Below are positions 1-8,609 of a stretch of 64,000 nt of DNA, piece by piece (within the stretch, counting starts at the first letter, position 1; each line of letters starts with the position of its first letter). This stretch comes from JAPLDB01 sp964356415 (GTDB taxonomy: Bacteria > Bacteroidota > Bacteroidia > AKYH767-A > 2013-40CM-41-45). Made by a program: the position numbers and the translations under genes. The notes under the pieces were generated by a model that saw only the letters and a list, made by a program, of their open reading frames with translations, was not told where the DNA came from and made no database searches. The DNA lies in the NCBI GenBank assembly GCA_964356415.1, contig CAYHHK010000001.1, positions 43,560 to 107,559 of the forward strand, written 5' to 3'.

Positions 1-1399
1 GTTCTTTACATATTTCAGCTGCGTGGATGGGACCTGCACCGCCGGCCACTATGAACAGGAATTCTCTTGGGTCATAACCCCGTTCAACAGAAATTTCACG
101 AACTCCCTGAGCCATGTTGCTGTTGATGATGCGATACATTCCAGCTGCGGTTTCCAGCATTGATAATTCAGTTTTTTTGGCAAGTTTCTCGCTGATTGCT
201 TTCTCTGCTTTTGATTTATTCAGTTTCAATTCACCACCTGCAAAAAAATCCGGATTCAGATATCCAAGGACCAGGTCGGCATCAGTGCAGGCAGGCAGGT
301 CTCCTCCGCGATCATAACAAACCGGGCCTGGCATTGCTCCGGCACTTTGCGGGCCCATCTGCAACAATCCTCCTTCGTTCATCCAGCCGATGCTTCCGCC
401 TCCTGCGCCAATGGTAATAATGTCAAGTGAAGGCAGTGCAATACGGTAGCGGTTTATACTTCCATCGGTACTGGTAATACACTGATTATTGATCACGATC
501 GATGCATCAAAACTAGTTCCTCCCATGTCAACGGTGATGCAATTTTGGTGTCCCATCAATTGTGAATAAAACGCGCCTGCTGTAGGGGCAGCAGCGGGTC
601 CTGATAACACTGTAACTGCCGGATTTTTTTTCACTTGTTCTGGAGCAACCACTCCTCCATTCGACTGCATAATGAGTAGTTTCCCTGAAAATTTTGTTTC
701 TTTTAGTTTGTAGGTGAGATTGTCGAGGTATTTGGCAACAATCGGCCCTACAAATGCACTCACCACAGTTGTACTCACTCTTTCATAAAAGCGAATGGAA
801 GGCAAGACTTCAAATGATGCCGTAATAAAAACACCGTGAAGTTTGTCTCTGAGAAACTTGACAGCCTGCATTTCATGTGACGGATTTTTGAAAGAATTAA
901 TAAAGCAAATCGCAATGGATTCCACTTGTTCATCTTTGATTTTCTTAACAATGAGCAACAACTCTTTTTCCGAAATTTTTTTTAGTACTACTCCATTTGA
1001 GTCGATGCGTTCATCAACAGTAAATCTCAAATATCGTTCAACCAGCGGAGTGACATTTTTAAAGTGGTTGTTGTATTGTTCTTCCCGAATTCCTCTACGC
1101 ATTTCAAGGGCATCGCGAAACCCCTTGGTGGTTATTAGAGCGGTCTTCGCGCCTTTTAATGTTAGCAATGCATTGGTAGCAACAGTAGTTCCATGAACAA
1201 TAGTGTCAATTGAAGAAAGGAATTTTTCAAATTCCGTATAGCGCATTTGTGCTATTTCACGTAATCCGTTGATAAAGCCAATTGAGGGATCATGGGGAGT
1301 TGATAAGGTTTTATGTACAGTTGTACCGCCACTATCAGAAATAGCTATGAGGTCGGTAAATGTTCCACCGATGTCTATTCCTATATTCAGTTTTTCCAT
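1..1399 (-). CDS. Hydantoinase/oxoprolinase family subunit (HyuA/acetone-carboxylase beta-like), 3' end outside the window
   Basis: ATP-binding subunit of the HyuA family, which includes N-methylhydantoinase A, 5-oxoprolinase and the ATP-hydrolysing subunits of acetone and acetophenone carboxylases. The start is ATG at 1399-1397, and the reading frame stays open to base 1, so about 466 residues are visible of a family usually near 650-700. The N-terminus has the nucleotide-binding motif GIDIGGTFTD. A second motif DMGGTSFDAS lies mid-protein, followed by a glycine-rich IGAGGGSIGW. The neighbouring HyuB-type subunit would lie outside the window. The aromatic context makes a ketone or aromatic-ketone carboxylase subunit conceivable, but the sequence alone does not separate this from hydantoinase or oxoprolinase activity. 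Confidence 0.85.
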   Translation of the reverse strand, partial: MEKLNIGIDIGGTFTDLIAISDSGGTTVHKTLSTPHDPSIGFINGLREIAQMRYTEFEKFLSSIDTIVHGTTVATNALLTLKGAKTALITTKGFRDALEMRRGIREEQYNNHFKNVTPLVERYLRFTVDERIDSNGVVLKKISEKELLLIVKKIKDEQVESIAICFINSFKNPSHEMQAVKFLRDKLHGVFITASFEVLPSIRFYERVSTTVVSAFVGPIVAKYLDNLTYKLKETKFSGKLLIMQSNGGVVAPEQVKKNPAVTVLSGPAAAPTAGAFYSQLMGHQNCITVDMGGTSFDASIVINNQCITSTDGSINRYRIALPSLDIITIGAGGGSIGWMNEGGLLQMGPQSAGAMPGPVCYDRGGDLPACTDADLVLGYLNPDFFAGGELKLNKSKAEKAISEKLAKKTELSMLETAAGMYRIINSNMAQGVREISVERGYDPREFLFIVAGGAGPIHAAEICKE

Positions 1400-1545
1400 T
1401 TTAGGTCCTCTCGTTAATACAAATCTTTTTCCCGGTGGAATAATGTAATGCAAAAAGTTTTATAATGATGAGTGATGTTTTATTCATTCGTAGTTGCCCC
1501 TATCTATGTTCATATTTACTCAATGCGCTTTCTTGATAGTGAAAT
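1400..1545. other. Intergenic region upstream of the HyuA-like gene
   Basis: These 146 AT-rich bases separate the hairpin after trpB2 from the HyuA-like start codon and should hold the promoter of the HyuA-like gene. No Crp/Fnr-type palindrome and no convincing Bacteroidota promoter pair were found by eye. Confidence 0.4.
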
Positions 1546-1588
1546 ATTCCCCACTTCTGACTTTAAACTTTTGTCAGAAGTGGGGAAT
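1546..1588 (-). terminator. Perfect 16-bp hairpin just after trpB2
   Basis: Left arm 1546-1561 (ATTCCCCACTTCTGAC) is perfectly complementary to right arm 1573-1588, with an 11-base AT-rich loop. It begins 5 bases past the trpB2 stop codon, where a transcription terminator is expected. No long U tract follows, so it may act as a 3'-end stabiliser or factor-assisted terminator rather than a classical intrinsic one. Confidence 0.75.
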
Positions 1589-1593
1589 AATGA

Positions 1594-2961
1594 TTACGGA
1601 ATGACGGGCGTATTGAGTTCTCTCAGGTTTGTATAAAGTTGTTCATCAGTAAGTTCATGATCAACAAGCTTCCCTGTAAAATAATCCTGGTAAGCGCTCA
1701 TGTCAAAATATCCATGGCCGCACAGGTTGAAGAGAATTGTTTTTGACTTCCCTTCAAGCTTTGCCTGATTTGCCTCCCTGATAGCTGCTGCGATACCATG
1801 CGTTGCTTCAGGTGCGGGAAGTATCCCTTCGGTACGTGCAAACTTTATTCCTGCATCAAAGCATTCGAGCTGCTGCAGTGATTGTGCCTCTATCAATTTA
1901 TCATGTAATAATTTGCTCACAATTGCACCAGCTCCATGATAGCGCAAACCACCGGCGTGAATAGGAGCAGGAACAAAATTATGTCCAAGTGTGTACATAG
2001 GAATTAACGGAGTCATTCCAATGGTATCGCCAAAATCATAGCGGTATTGGCCTTTGGTAAGCTTCGGACAAGAAGCCGGCTCTGCTGCAATGCAACGAAC
2101 TTTTTTTCCGTTAACGAAATTGTGACGAAGAAATGGAAAAGCGATACCTGCGAAATTTGATCCGCCGCCAAATGGTGCAATTACTACGTCCGGGAAATCA
2201 CCTGCTATTTCAAATTGTTTTTCTGCTTCCAGCCCGATGATGGTTTGATGCATAAGCACATGATTTAAAACACTGCCGAGTGCATATTTTGTTGTTTCAC
2301 TTTTAGCAGCCACTTCAACTGCTTCAGAGATAGCAATGCCTAAACTACCCGGTGAGTTCGGATCCATAGCAAGTATTTTTCTACCTGATTCTGTTGTATT
2401 GCTTGGAGAAGAAATTACAGTAGCATTCCAGGTGTTCATTAAAAGTTTGCGATATGGTTTTTGATCATAACTGATTTTTACCATGTAAACTTCACATTGT
2501 ATGCCGAACAGATTGCATGCAAAACTAAGTGCACTGCCCCATTGGCCAGCGCCGGTTTCGGTGCTTATTTTTTTTACACCTTCCTTTTTGTTATAATACG
2601 CCTGTGGCACGGCCGTATTGGGCTTGTGTGAGCCTGCCGGGCTGTTGCCTTCATATTTGTAATAAATTTTTGCAGGTGTATCAAGTAATTTTTCCAACCC
2701 GTAAGCGCGGTAAAGTGGTGATGGCCGCCAGATTTTATAGATTTCACGAACTTCGTCAGGGATATCAATCCATCGTTCCTGAGATACCTCCTGTTTGATA
2801 AGTTCCATTGGAAACAAGGGAGCCAGGTCTTGCGGTCCAATGGGTTGCAATGTTCCGGGGTGAAGCGGAGGCGGACATGGATTCGGCATATCTGCCTGGA
2901 TGTTGTACCATTGTTTCGGAATTTCTTTTTCCGTCAGGTAGATTTTTTTGATTTTTTCCAT
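1594..2961 (-). CDS. trpB2: Tryptophan synthase beta chain-like protein, TrpB2 type
   Basis: PLP enzyme that condenses serine with indole to make tryptophan. The 455-residue length and the long N-terminal extension (CPPPLHPGT, then GPQDLAPLFP) are typical of the TrpB2 subfamily rather than TrpB1. The PLP lysine lies in SHKPNTA (about residues 112-118), followed by GAGQWGSALS and the PLP-phosphate loop GGGSN. No trpA or other trp gene is adjacent, and a hairpin directly downstream suggests a monocistronic unit. TrpB2 proteins without TrpA are usually thought to salvage free indole. That would pair with the tryptophanase at 58584, which makes indole, but this link is inference. Confidence 0.93.
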   Translation of the reverse strand: MEKIKKIYLTEKEIPKQWYNIQADMPNPCPPPLHPGTLQPIGPQDLAPLFPMELIKQEVSQERWIDIPDEVREIYKIWRPSPLYRAYGLEKLLDTPAKIYYKYEGNSPAGSHKPNTAVPQAYYNKKEGVKKISTETGAGQWGSALSFACNLFGIQCEVYMVKISYDQKPYRKLLMNTWNATVISSPSNTTESGRKILAMDPNSPGSLGIAISEAVEVAAKSETTKYALGSVLNHVLMHQTIIGLEAEKQFEIAGDFPDVVIAPFGGGSNFAGIAFPFLRHNFVNGKKVRCIAAEPASCPKLTKGQYRYDFGDTIGMTPLIPMYTLGHNFVPAPIHAGGLRYHGAGAIVSKLLHDKLIEAQSLQQLECFDAGIKFARTEGILPAPEATHGIAAAIREANQAKLEGKSKTILFNLCGHGYFDMSAYQDYFTGKLVDHELTDEQLYTNLRELNTPVIP

Positions 2962-3019
2962 TTTTTTGTTTTTTTTGGTTTGATGAATAAATAAATTTAA
3001 ATCAACTTGTTTATGATGC

Positions 3020-3970
3020 TCATTTGTGGGTATCAGATTTTAGTAGCTTTTCAAAACTTCTTTTCATAAAAACACCAATCATTTCTTTGCGGTATGTGCG
3101 CGAATAAATATCGTTATCAATAATTCGCGGCATTTTTATCGCCCTAAGAATTAATTTATCTTTTTCTTCCAAGTTTCCTGATATTACAACAGGCTTTGGA
3201 TCAACTCCACCGATTACAATATTTATTTTTCCGGATGCACTGATGGATACAGCGGTTGTTAATGAGGTGAAATCAATACTTTCTCTCAGACGCAATTTCA
3301 TAAACACACATTTGTTTTCTTCGATTTGCGGGAGGAGAATACTTTTAATGATGGAGGTTGCAGAAAGATTTCTTGGCGTTAACCCGTCACCGGTATAAAT
3401 ATCTTCCAACTTTATTTTCTCTTCACCTTTTTCACTTTCAATGAGGAGTTCGGCATTGTAAGCAATCAGTACAGGAGCAGTGTCAGAAACAAATCTGGAA
3501 AAGCACTTTTTTTTTCCGCCCGTTGCGATGCAGATATCACCGTCACATTTCAAACAATAACCAACAGCTTGGCGCCACCATTCACTCTGATTGTAAAAAC
3601 TGCACCTGTTCTCGCATAATATATTTCCACCGATGGTGGCTGTTTTTCTCAGCATTGGTGAAGCGGCAGCATGAGCCGCTTCACCTAACGAAGAAAAATT
3701 AGCTGTGATAAATGAATTATTCTCTATCTCATTAAGTGTAACCAGGGAACCAATTCTGAAGTAATTGTCCTTTGATGTCGTGGTTTTTAATTCATTAATT
3801 TCTGAAATATCAAGGATGCATACTGCGGTATCATTCCCTTGGAATTTATTTACCAGTATATCAGTGCCACCTGCAAGAAACCTGAAATTATTTGGGTATT
3901 CTTTTGCAATACTAATTGCCTCAACGACTGATTTGGGCTTAAAATAAAGTGTTTCAGTTGTTACATCCAT
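3020..3970 (-). CDS. hcrB: 4-hydroxybenzoyl-CoA reductase beta subunit (FAD, extra [4Fe-4S] cluster)
   Basis: FAD-binding subunit of a xanthine-oxidase-family molybdoenzyme, 316 residues. The FAD loop FLAGGTDILV is near residues 31-40 and TIGGNI near 112-117. Between the FAD motifs sits a cysteine-rich insertion with C123, C139, C147 and C156. The 16-8-9 spacing equals that recalled for the extra [4Fe-4S] cluster of Thauera aromatica HcrB (C122/C138/C146/C155), a feature specific to 4-hydroxybenzoyl-CoA reductases among this family. The enzyme removes the para-hydroxyl of 4-hydroxybenzoyl-CoA to give benzoyl-CoA, using low-potential ferredoxin electrons. The gene lies 32 bases after the fused alpha/gamma gene in the same operon. 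Confidence 0.92.
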   Translation of the reverse strand: MDVTTETLYFKPKSVVEAISIAKEYPNNFRFLAGGTDILVNKFQGNDTAVCILDISEINELKTTTSKDNYFRIGSLVTLNEIENNSFITANFSSLGEAAHAAASPMLRKTATIGGNILCENRCSFYNQSEWWRQAVGYCLKCDGDICIATGGKKKCFSRFVSDTAPVLIAYNAELLIESEKGEEKIKLEDIYTGDGLTPRNLSATSIIKSILLPQIEENKCVFMKLRLRESIDFTSLTTAVSISASGKINIVIGGVDPKPVVISGNLEEKDKLILRAIKMPRIIDNDIYSRTYRKEMIGVFMKRSFEKLLKSDTHK

Positions 3971-4002
3971 GCTGTATTAAATTTCATTGAATATCCATTT
4001 TA

Positions 4003-6795
4003 TCATTTTTCATTCCTTTCATATTGACCTTTAAGCTGTGTAAGTATATCCTCCGGCAGGATAGGCAATTTGGTAATCCGAACGCCAACGGCATCATAAA
4101 CTGCATTTGCAATTGCAGGTATTACAGGATGTAAGGCACCTTCACCGCATTCTTTTGCACCAAATGGTCCTTCGGGGTCATTTGTTTCTATAATATTGGT
4201 AACGATATCAGGTGTATCGAGTGAAGTCGGAATTTTATAGTCGAGAAAATTGTTATTTACGATGAGGCCTTTGTAATATTTCATTTGTTCACTCATTGCC
4301 TGTCCAATTCCCATGTGCCACGAACCCTCCAGTTGCCCTTCAACCGCAAGGGGATTAATTGCCTTGCCACAATCATGTGCGCCCCATACTTTAAGTATTT
4401 TAACATGGCCGGTTTCCGTATCCACTTTCACTTCTGCTACGCAGGCACCAAAGGAGTAGGAGGGACTCAAACCTGCTCCGGCTCCTTTGAAATCACCACC
4501 CAGTTTTGGAGAGATATATTTTCCGCTGATAGTGACTGCTCCTCGTTTTGAAGTGAGTATATCAATTGCTTCCAGCCAGCTTAAATTAAGTTTTTTATCG
4601 TTGCTAAAAATCCTTTCATTGGCCAGATTTAATTCACTAACAGCAATGCCATTTTGCAATGAAACAGATTCAAGGATTTCTTTTCTCAGATTTTCTGCAG
4701 CATTTTTTGCAGCATTTCCTGCCATGAATGTGACCCTGCTTGAGTAGCTTCCCAAATCAACCGGAGTTAAAAGTGTATCACCGGCCAGAACAAATATTTT
4801 ATCCATGGAAAGACTCAAAACTTCTGATACAATCATTGCAAGCATTGTATCGCTTCCTTGGCCGATATCACTTGCACCGCTGGTGATCAATACCCTTCCA
4901 TCAAAATCAACTTTCAAGTGAACTGTTGATTGGGGTAATTCATTCCAGATGATTGGCAATGCACTTCCGCTGATAAAAAAACCACATGCTACACCAAGAC
5001 CGTGGCCATGCTCTAGTTTGCCATGACGATTTTTCCAGTCACTTTGTTCGGCAACTTTCATCAGAGATTCGCGACTGCCATTTGAAGTTATTCTGTATTC
5101 GCCAACTGTAAGTGTGTGGGGAGTTAAAAAATTTTTGATTCTTATTTCTACCGGATCAATTTTCAGTTTATGTGCGACATCATCAATAAGACTTTCTGTC
5201 GCAAACCGGGAATTCACAGCACCATGTCCGCGCATGGCACCGCATTGCGGCTTGTTGGTATAAACACGAAAAGTTTTAAATCCGAAATTGTCCAATTTGT
5301 AAGGTGCCTGCAGCAACACTCCGTTATAATAAGAAGTAACGACACCAAAACTTCCATATGCACCTCCATCAATGGCGATGTCAGCGTCCAAAACATTAAA
5401 TGTTCCGTCATTTTTTACGCCTAATTGCAACGTCATTCGTGACGGGTGACGACCGTGATTACTAATGAACACTTCTTCGCGTGTGAATCGGATCTTAACC
5501 GGTTTTCCGGTTTTGCGGGCAAGATGGGAAATGATCATTTCATGTGGAAAAGGATCACTCTTCCCGCCGAACCCGCCACCAACATAGGGTTTGATAACGC
5601 GCACCCTGCTCAGTGGAACTTCCATCACTTTCGCCAGGGCCCTGTGAAGGTAATGTGGAACCTGGGTAGCGGTTATGATAGTCAATCCGTTCTCATCCCA
5701 GTAGGCAGTGGCTGCATGGGGTTCAGTGAATGCATGCGTCACCCCTTCAAATTCGAATGACATTTTTGAAACAATGTCTGATTCTTCCAGCCCTTTTTGC
5801 TGATCACCAAAACGCAACTCAGCTTTCTTGTGGACGTTGTTATTGAACTTTACGTGCCCATGTATTTTTTCATGGACTCCGACATCATTAAGCGATTCAT
5901 CAATGGAGAGGAATTCTTTGATTGGTTTATAGGTTACCTTAATGCATTTCAGGGCTTCTATGGCAATGTCTTCGGTATCGGCTGCAACAGCAGCAACTAC
6001 TTCACCGATGTACCGTACTTTGTCAATTGCCATTGCGGTTTCATCATTCGAAATCGGAAGTACGCCGAATTTTACGGGTAGTTCTTTCCCTGTAATTATT
6101 GCGCGTACACCGGGTATTTTTTCAGCCTCACTTGTATTAATGCTCTCTATTTTTGCATGAGGCAGGATACTGCGGAGAAATTTTGCATGCAGTGAATTAT
6201 TAATTCTAATGTCATCAGCATACGCTGCTGAACCACTTACTTTTTTGTTGGCTTCGATATAAGGCCTCCCGACACCGACTGTTTTGAATGTTGAATTACT
6301 GATGCTGGCGGTTTCGGTTTTTGGATTTTGTCTATCATTAGCATATTCAGAAACCGCTTCGATGATTTTTTTGTATCCTGTGCATCGGCAAACATTTCCC
6401 GATAGCGACTCCTTTATTTCATCGATTGAAGGATTCGGGTTTTTATTTACAAAGTCAAGGGCCGTAATAACCATCCCGGGTGTGCAGAAACCACATTGAA
6501 CTGCACCCTTCTCCACAAACTTATCCTGAAGTTTATGCAATGTGGCATGGGTTGAAATACCTTCAATGGTGGTTATGCTTGCTCCTTCAAAGCGCAAAGC
6601 CGGTGTAATGCAGCTTAATACGGGCTTATTATTTACCAATACAGTACAGGCACCGCAACTTCCCTGTTCGCAGCCGATTTTTGTACCTGTCAAGCCAGCT
6701 TTTTCACGAATGACCGTTGAAAGCATTTCATGAGCATTAACAACAAGATCGAAATGCTTTCCATTGATAATATAAGAAACAAGCTTATTGTTCAT
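4003..6795 (-). CDS. hcrCA: 4-hydroxybenzoyl-CoA reductase, fused gamma ([2Fe-2S]) and alpha (Mo) subunits
   Basis: A 930-residue fusion. Residues 1-160 form the two-[2Fe-2S] subunit: C42-x4-C47-x2-C50-x11-C62, then CGFC and NVCRC for the second cluster. From about residue 172 on is the molybdopterin-binding subunit, with GGGFGGK, a MRGHG loop and GAKECGEG whose E885 matches the catalytic glutamate. In Thauera, hcrA and hcrC are separate genes, so the fusion is unusual. With the HcrB-type beta subunit next door, 4-hydroxybenzoyl-CoA dehydroxylation is the best call; other aromatic or purine hydroxylases are the alternative. The start codon overlaps the ferredoxin stop as ATGA, which fixes the start and implies translational coupling. 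Confidence 0.9.
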   Translation of the reverse strand: MNNKLVSYIINGKHFDLVVNAHEMLSTVIREKAGLTGTKIGCEQGSCGACTVLVNNKPVLSCITPALRFEGASITTIEGISTHATLHKLQDKFVEKGAVQCGFCTPGMVITALDFVNKNPNPSIDEIKESLSGNVCRCTGYKKIIEAVSEYANDRQNPKTETASISNSTFKTVGVGRPYIEANKKVSGSAAYADDIRINNSLHAKFLRSILPHAKIESINTSEAEKIPGVRAIITGKELPVKFGVLPISNDETAMAIDKVRYIGEVVAAVAADTEDIAIEALKCIKVTYKPIKEFLSIDESLNDVGVHEKIHGHVKFNNNVHKKAELRFGDQQKGLEESDIVSKMSFEFEGVTHAFTEPHAATAYWDENGLTIITATQVPHYLHRALAKVMEVPLSRVRVIKPYVGGGFGGKSDPFPHEMIISHLARKTGKPVKIRFTREEVFISNHGRHPSRMTLQLGVKNDGTFNVLDADIAIDGGAYGSFGVVTSYYNGVLLQAPYKLDNFGFKTFRVYTNKPQCGAMRGHGAVNSRFATESLIDDVAHKLKIDPVEIRIKNFLTPHTLTVGEYRITSNGSRESLMKVAEQSDWKNRHGKLEHGHGLGVACGFFISGSALPIIWNELPQSTVHLKVDFDGRVLITSGASDIGQGSDTMLAMIVSEVLSLSMDKIFVLAGDTLLTPVDLGSYSSRVTFMAGNAAKNAAENLRKEILESVSLQNGIAVSELNLANERIFSNDKKLNLSWLEAIDILTSKRGAVTISGKYISPKLGGDFKGAGAGLSPSYSFGACVAEVKVDTETGHVKILKVWGAHDCGKAINPLAVEGQLEGSWHMGIGQAMSEQMKYYKGLIVNNNFLDYKIPTSLDTPDIVTNIIETNDPEGPFGAKECGEGALHPVIPAIANAVYDAVGVRITKLPILPEDILTQLKGQYERNEK

Positions 6796-7025
6796 CTTGA
6801 GGTTCTTTCAACTTTAATAATTTTTGCAGGACAAATTATTGCTGCTTTTAAATTCAATTTGTATTCATCTTCATCGACATCCATTCTATATACTCCCCCT
6901 TTTTCTTTGCTCCCGATTAAGTTGCATTTTCCGTCTTTTCTTGATATTCGCCACCTGCTTTTGTTTGCTTCTGCGCATGCATTGCAGCCAATACACTTGC
7001 TGCGATGAAAGTATATCCTAACCAT
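6792..7025 (-). CDS. Small single-cluster ferredoxin
   Basis: A 77-residue protein with C-x2-C-x2-C near residues 11-17 (CIGCNAC) and a distal CP (IICPAKII) near residue 64. This is the CxxCxxC...CP pattern of a single [4Fe-4S] cluster ferredoxin. A further cysteine lies in the middle insertion (KCNLIG). It is tightly sandwiched: TAATG overlap with the upstream U32 gene and ATGA overlap with hcrCA. It is the likely electron donor to the 4-hydroxybenzoyl-CoA reductase, though Thauera uses a two-cluster ferredoxin. It might also serve the U32 protein. Confidence 0.85.
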   Translation of the reverse strand: MVRIYFHRSKCIGCNACAEANKSRWRISRKDGKCNLIGSKEKGGVYRMDVDEDEYKLNLKAAIICPAKIIKVERTSR

Positions 7026-8266
7026 TATGCATCAATGATTTTATACAATTTATCTGAAGGACGAATTTTGGCTTTTACCGGAAATGTAACAACATCACCC
7101 TTTGAACATCTTTGGATGCTGTTGTCATTAACCCGAAATTCGTGCACATTTTCATTTATGACTCCTGTAGTAGGGCCACTGATTAGTATTTCATCTCCCA
7201 CGTCAAGTGTTTGAGATTCAATTTTAAATTCTCCGATTCCGATTTTGTCAAAATACTTCACGACTTTTCCAATGTATATTTTTTTTTGGGTTGCCTTTGA
7301 GCCGTATTCATTATTCCATTCGCCAATTTTCTTTCCAAGATAATATCCGTCCCAGAAACCACGATTGAATACTGTAGATAATTTTATTTTCCATTGATCT
7401 GCCTTCTCTTTTGAATAGGATTTTTCGTAAAATGAATCAATGGCTTCACGATAACATTTGGTAGTGGTGTAAACATAGTCTTCGCTCCTTCCTCTGCCTT
7501 CAATTTTTAAAACACAAACACCTGTATCAAGTATTTTGTCTATGAAATCAATGGTGCATAGGTCTTTAGCTGACATAATATATTCATTGTCAATTTCCAG
7601 TTCGGTTCCGGATTCTTTATCTATTACAACATAATTGCGTCTGCAATTCTGTATGCAGGCCCCGCGATTGGCAGACGAAAAATTGGTATGGAGACTCAGG
7701 TAACATTTGCCTGAAACGGCCATACACAATGCGCCATGTGCGAAAATTTCTATACGCACAGGTTTTCCGGAGGGCCCAACAATATTTTTCCGTTTGATTT
7801 CACGCACAATGGATTTCACCTGATCAAGCGTGAGCTCCCGTGCCAGTACCATCACATCTGCAAACTGAGCGTAGAATTCTACAGTCTCAATATTTGTGAT
7901 GTTGGCTTGTGTTGAAACATGAACGGGCATACCTGATTTTTTTGCAAAACTCATTGCGGCATGATCTGATGCAATAATCGCATTTATACCACAAGATTTA
8001 GCCTTGTCAATTATGGTACGCATCAATACTAAATCGTGGTCGTACAGAATTGTGTTAAGTGTGATATATGTTTTGATTTTATTTTCCTTCGCGATTGAAG
8101 AAATATTTTCTAAATCTTCTAAAGTAAAATTGATGCTTGAACGCGCGCGCATATTCAGTTGCTCAACACCAAAATAAATAGCATTGCAGCCTGCTTGAAT
8201 TGCGGCCATGAAGGATTCCCACGAACCGCAAGGAGACAAAAGTTCTATTTTGTGGTTCTTAACCAT
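7025..8266 (-). CDS. U32 family protein (TrhP/RlhA-like [4Fe-4S] protein)
   Basis: A 413-residue member of the 'peptidase U32' family. The family signature is present as EIFAHGALCMAVSGKC (about residues 170-185). Four cysteines fit an Fe-S site: C-x6-C-x15-C and a fourth in MSAKDLC, 32 residues on. A small C-terminal domain follows from about residue 335, as in the TrhP branch. Known U32 proteins hydroxylate RNA (TrhP, RlhA) or the ubiquinone ring without oxygen (UbiU/UbiV), with prephenate as oxygen source in studied cases. It is first in the operon and shares a TAATG junction with the ferredoxin, so it is made with the 4-hydroxybenzoyl-CoA reductase. tRNA modification is the default role; an anaerobic aromatic or cofactor role is possible. 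Confidence 0.85.
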   Translation of the reverse strand: MVKNHKIELLSPCGSWESFMAAIQAGCNAIYFGVEQLNMRARSSINFTLEDLENISSIAKENKIKTYITLNTILYDHDLVLMRTIIDKAKSCGINAIIASDHAAMSFAKKSGMPVHVSTQANITNIETVEFYAQFADVMVLARELTLDQVKSIVREIKRKNIVGPSGKPVRIEIFAHGALCMAVSGKCYLSLHTNFSSANRGACIQNCRRNYVVIDKESGTELEIDNEYIMSAKDLCTIDFIDKILDTGVCVLKIEGRGRSEDYVYTTTKCYREAIDSFYEKSYSKEKADQWKIKLSTVFNRGFWDGYYLGKKIGEWNNEYGSKATQKKIYIGKVVKYFDKIGIGEFKIESQTLDVGDEILISGPTTGVINENVHEFRVNDNSIQRCSKGDVVTFPVKAKIRPSDKLYKIIDA

Positions 8267-8310
8267 TGTTCAGTGAGTTGACATCAATTTGAAATTCGAA
8301 AATATTATAT

Positions 8311-8325
8311 GGAGGTATGACCTCC
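8311..8325 (-). repeat. Short inverted repeat GGAGGT-atg-ACCTCC
   Basis: Six-base perfect arms around a 3-base loop, flanked by imperfectly matching AT-rich extensions. It lies about 45 bases before the U32 start, within the predicted leader. On the minus strand it exposes an AGGAGGT sequence, so it could hide or present a ribosome-binding-like element, or be a repressor site. No function is shown. Confidence 0.4.
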
Positions 8326-8378
8326 TATATCATTTTCAATAAATATTTTCAAAGATGATGAAACTACACAACTCAAAA

Positions 8379-8394
8379 TATGACTTAGGTCATA
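8379..8394. promoter_or_regulatory. Crp/Fnr-type palindrome upstream of U32-fdx-hcr
   Basis: Perfect palindrome TATGAC-TTAG-GTCATA. The TGAC-N4-GTCA core is the half-site spacing of Crp/Fnr-family regulators. Its centre (8386.5) is 29.5 bases upstream of a -7-like CATCTTTG (Bacteroidota consensus TAnnTTTG). This puts the site about 41 bases before the predicted start point, an activating class II position. Related sites occur at five other operons here. Confidence 0.65.
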
Positions 8395-8609
8395 AATAGG
8401 CGTATGGAATCCCACTATTTTAGATTACAATACCGAGGATGTGAGTTTTAAAGAAAATATTGTTTGGATGAGGGTGTTATATCAGTCATTGTTTTTTGAA
8501 AAGCTCAATGTTGAAATTTATTGTCCTTAAATGGCTTTCAACCACAAGATAATTTTAAAAAACAATCTTAATAACATTCGACAATCAGCGATTTAGCTGT
8601 TGTATTTAT

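Larger units (their letters stand above)
8267..8609. other. 343-bp regulatory gap upstream of the U32/hcr operon
   Basis: No gene is seen here. It holds a Crp/Fnr-type palindrome at 8379-8394, a -7-like CATCTTTG on the minus strand at 8357-8350, and a short inverted repeat at 8311-8325 in the presumed leader. The part from about 8400 to 8609 is AT-rich, follows the moaC-mogA stop and shows nothing further. Confidence 0.6.
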
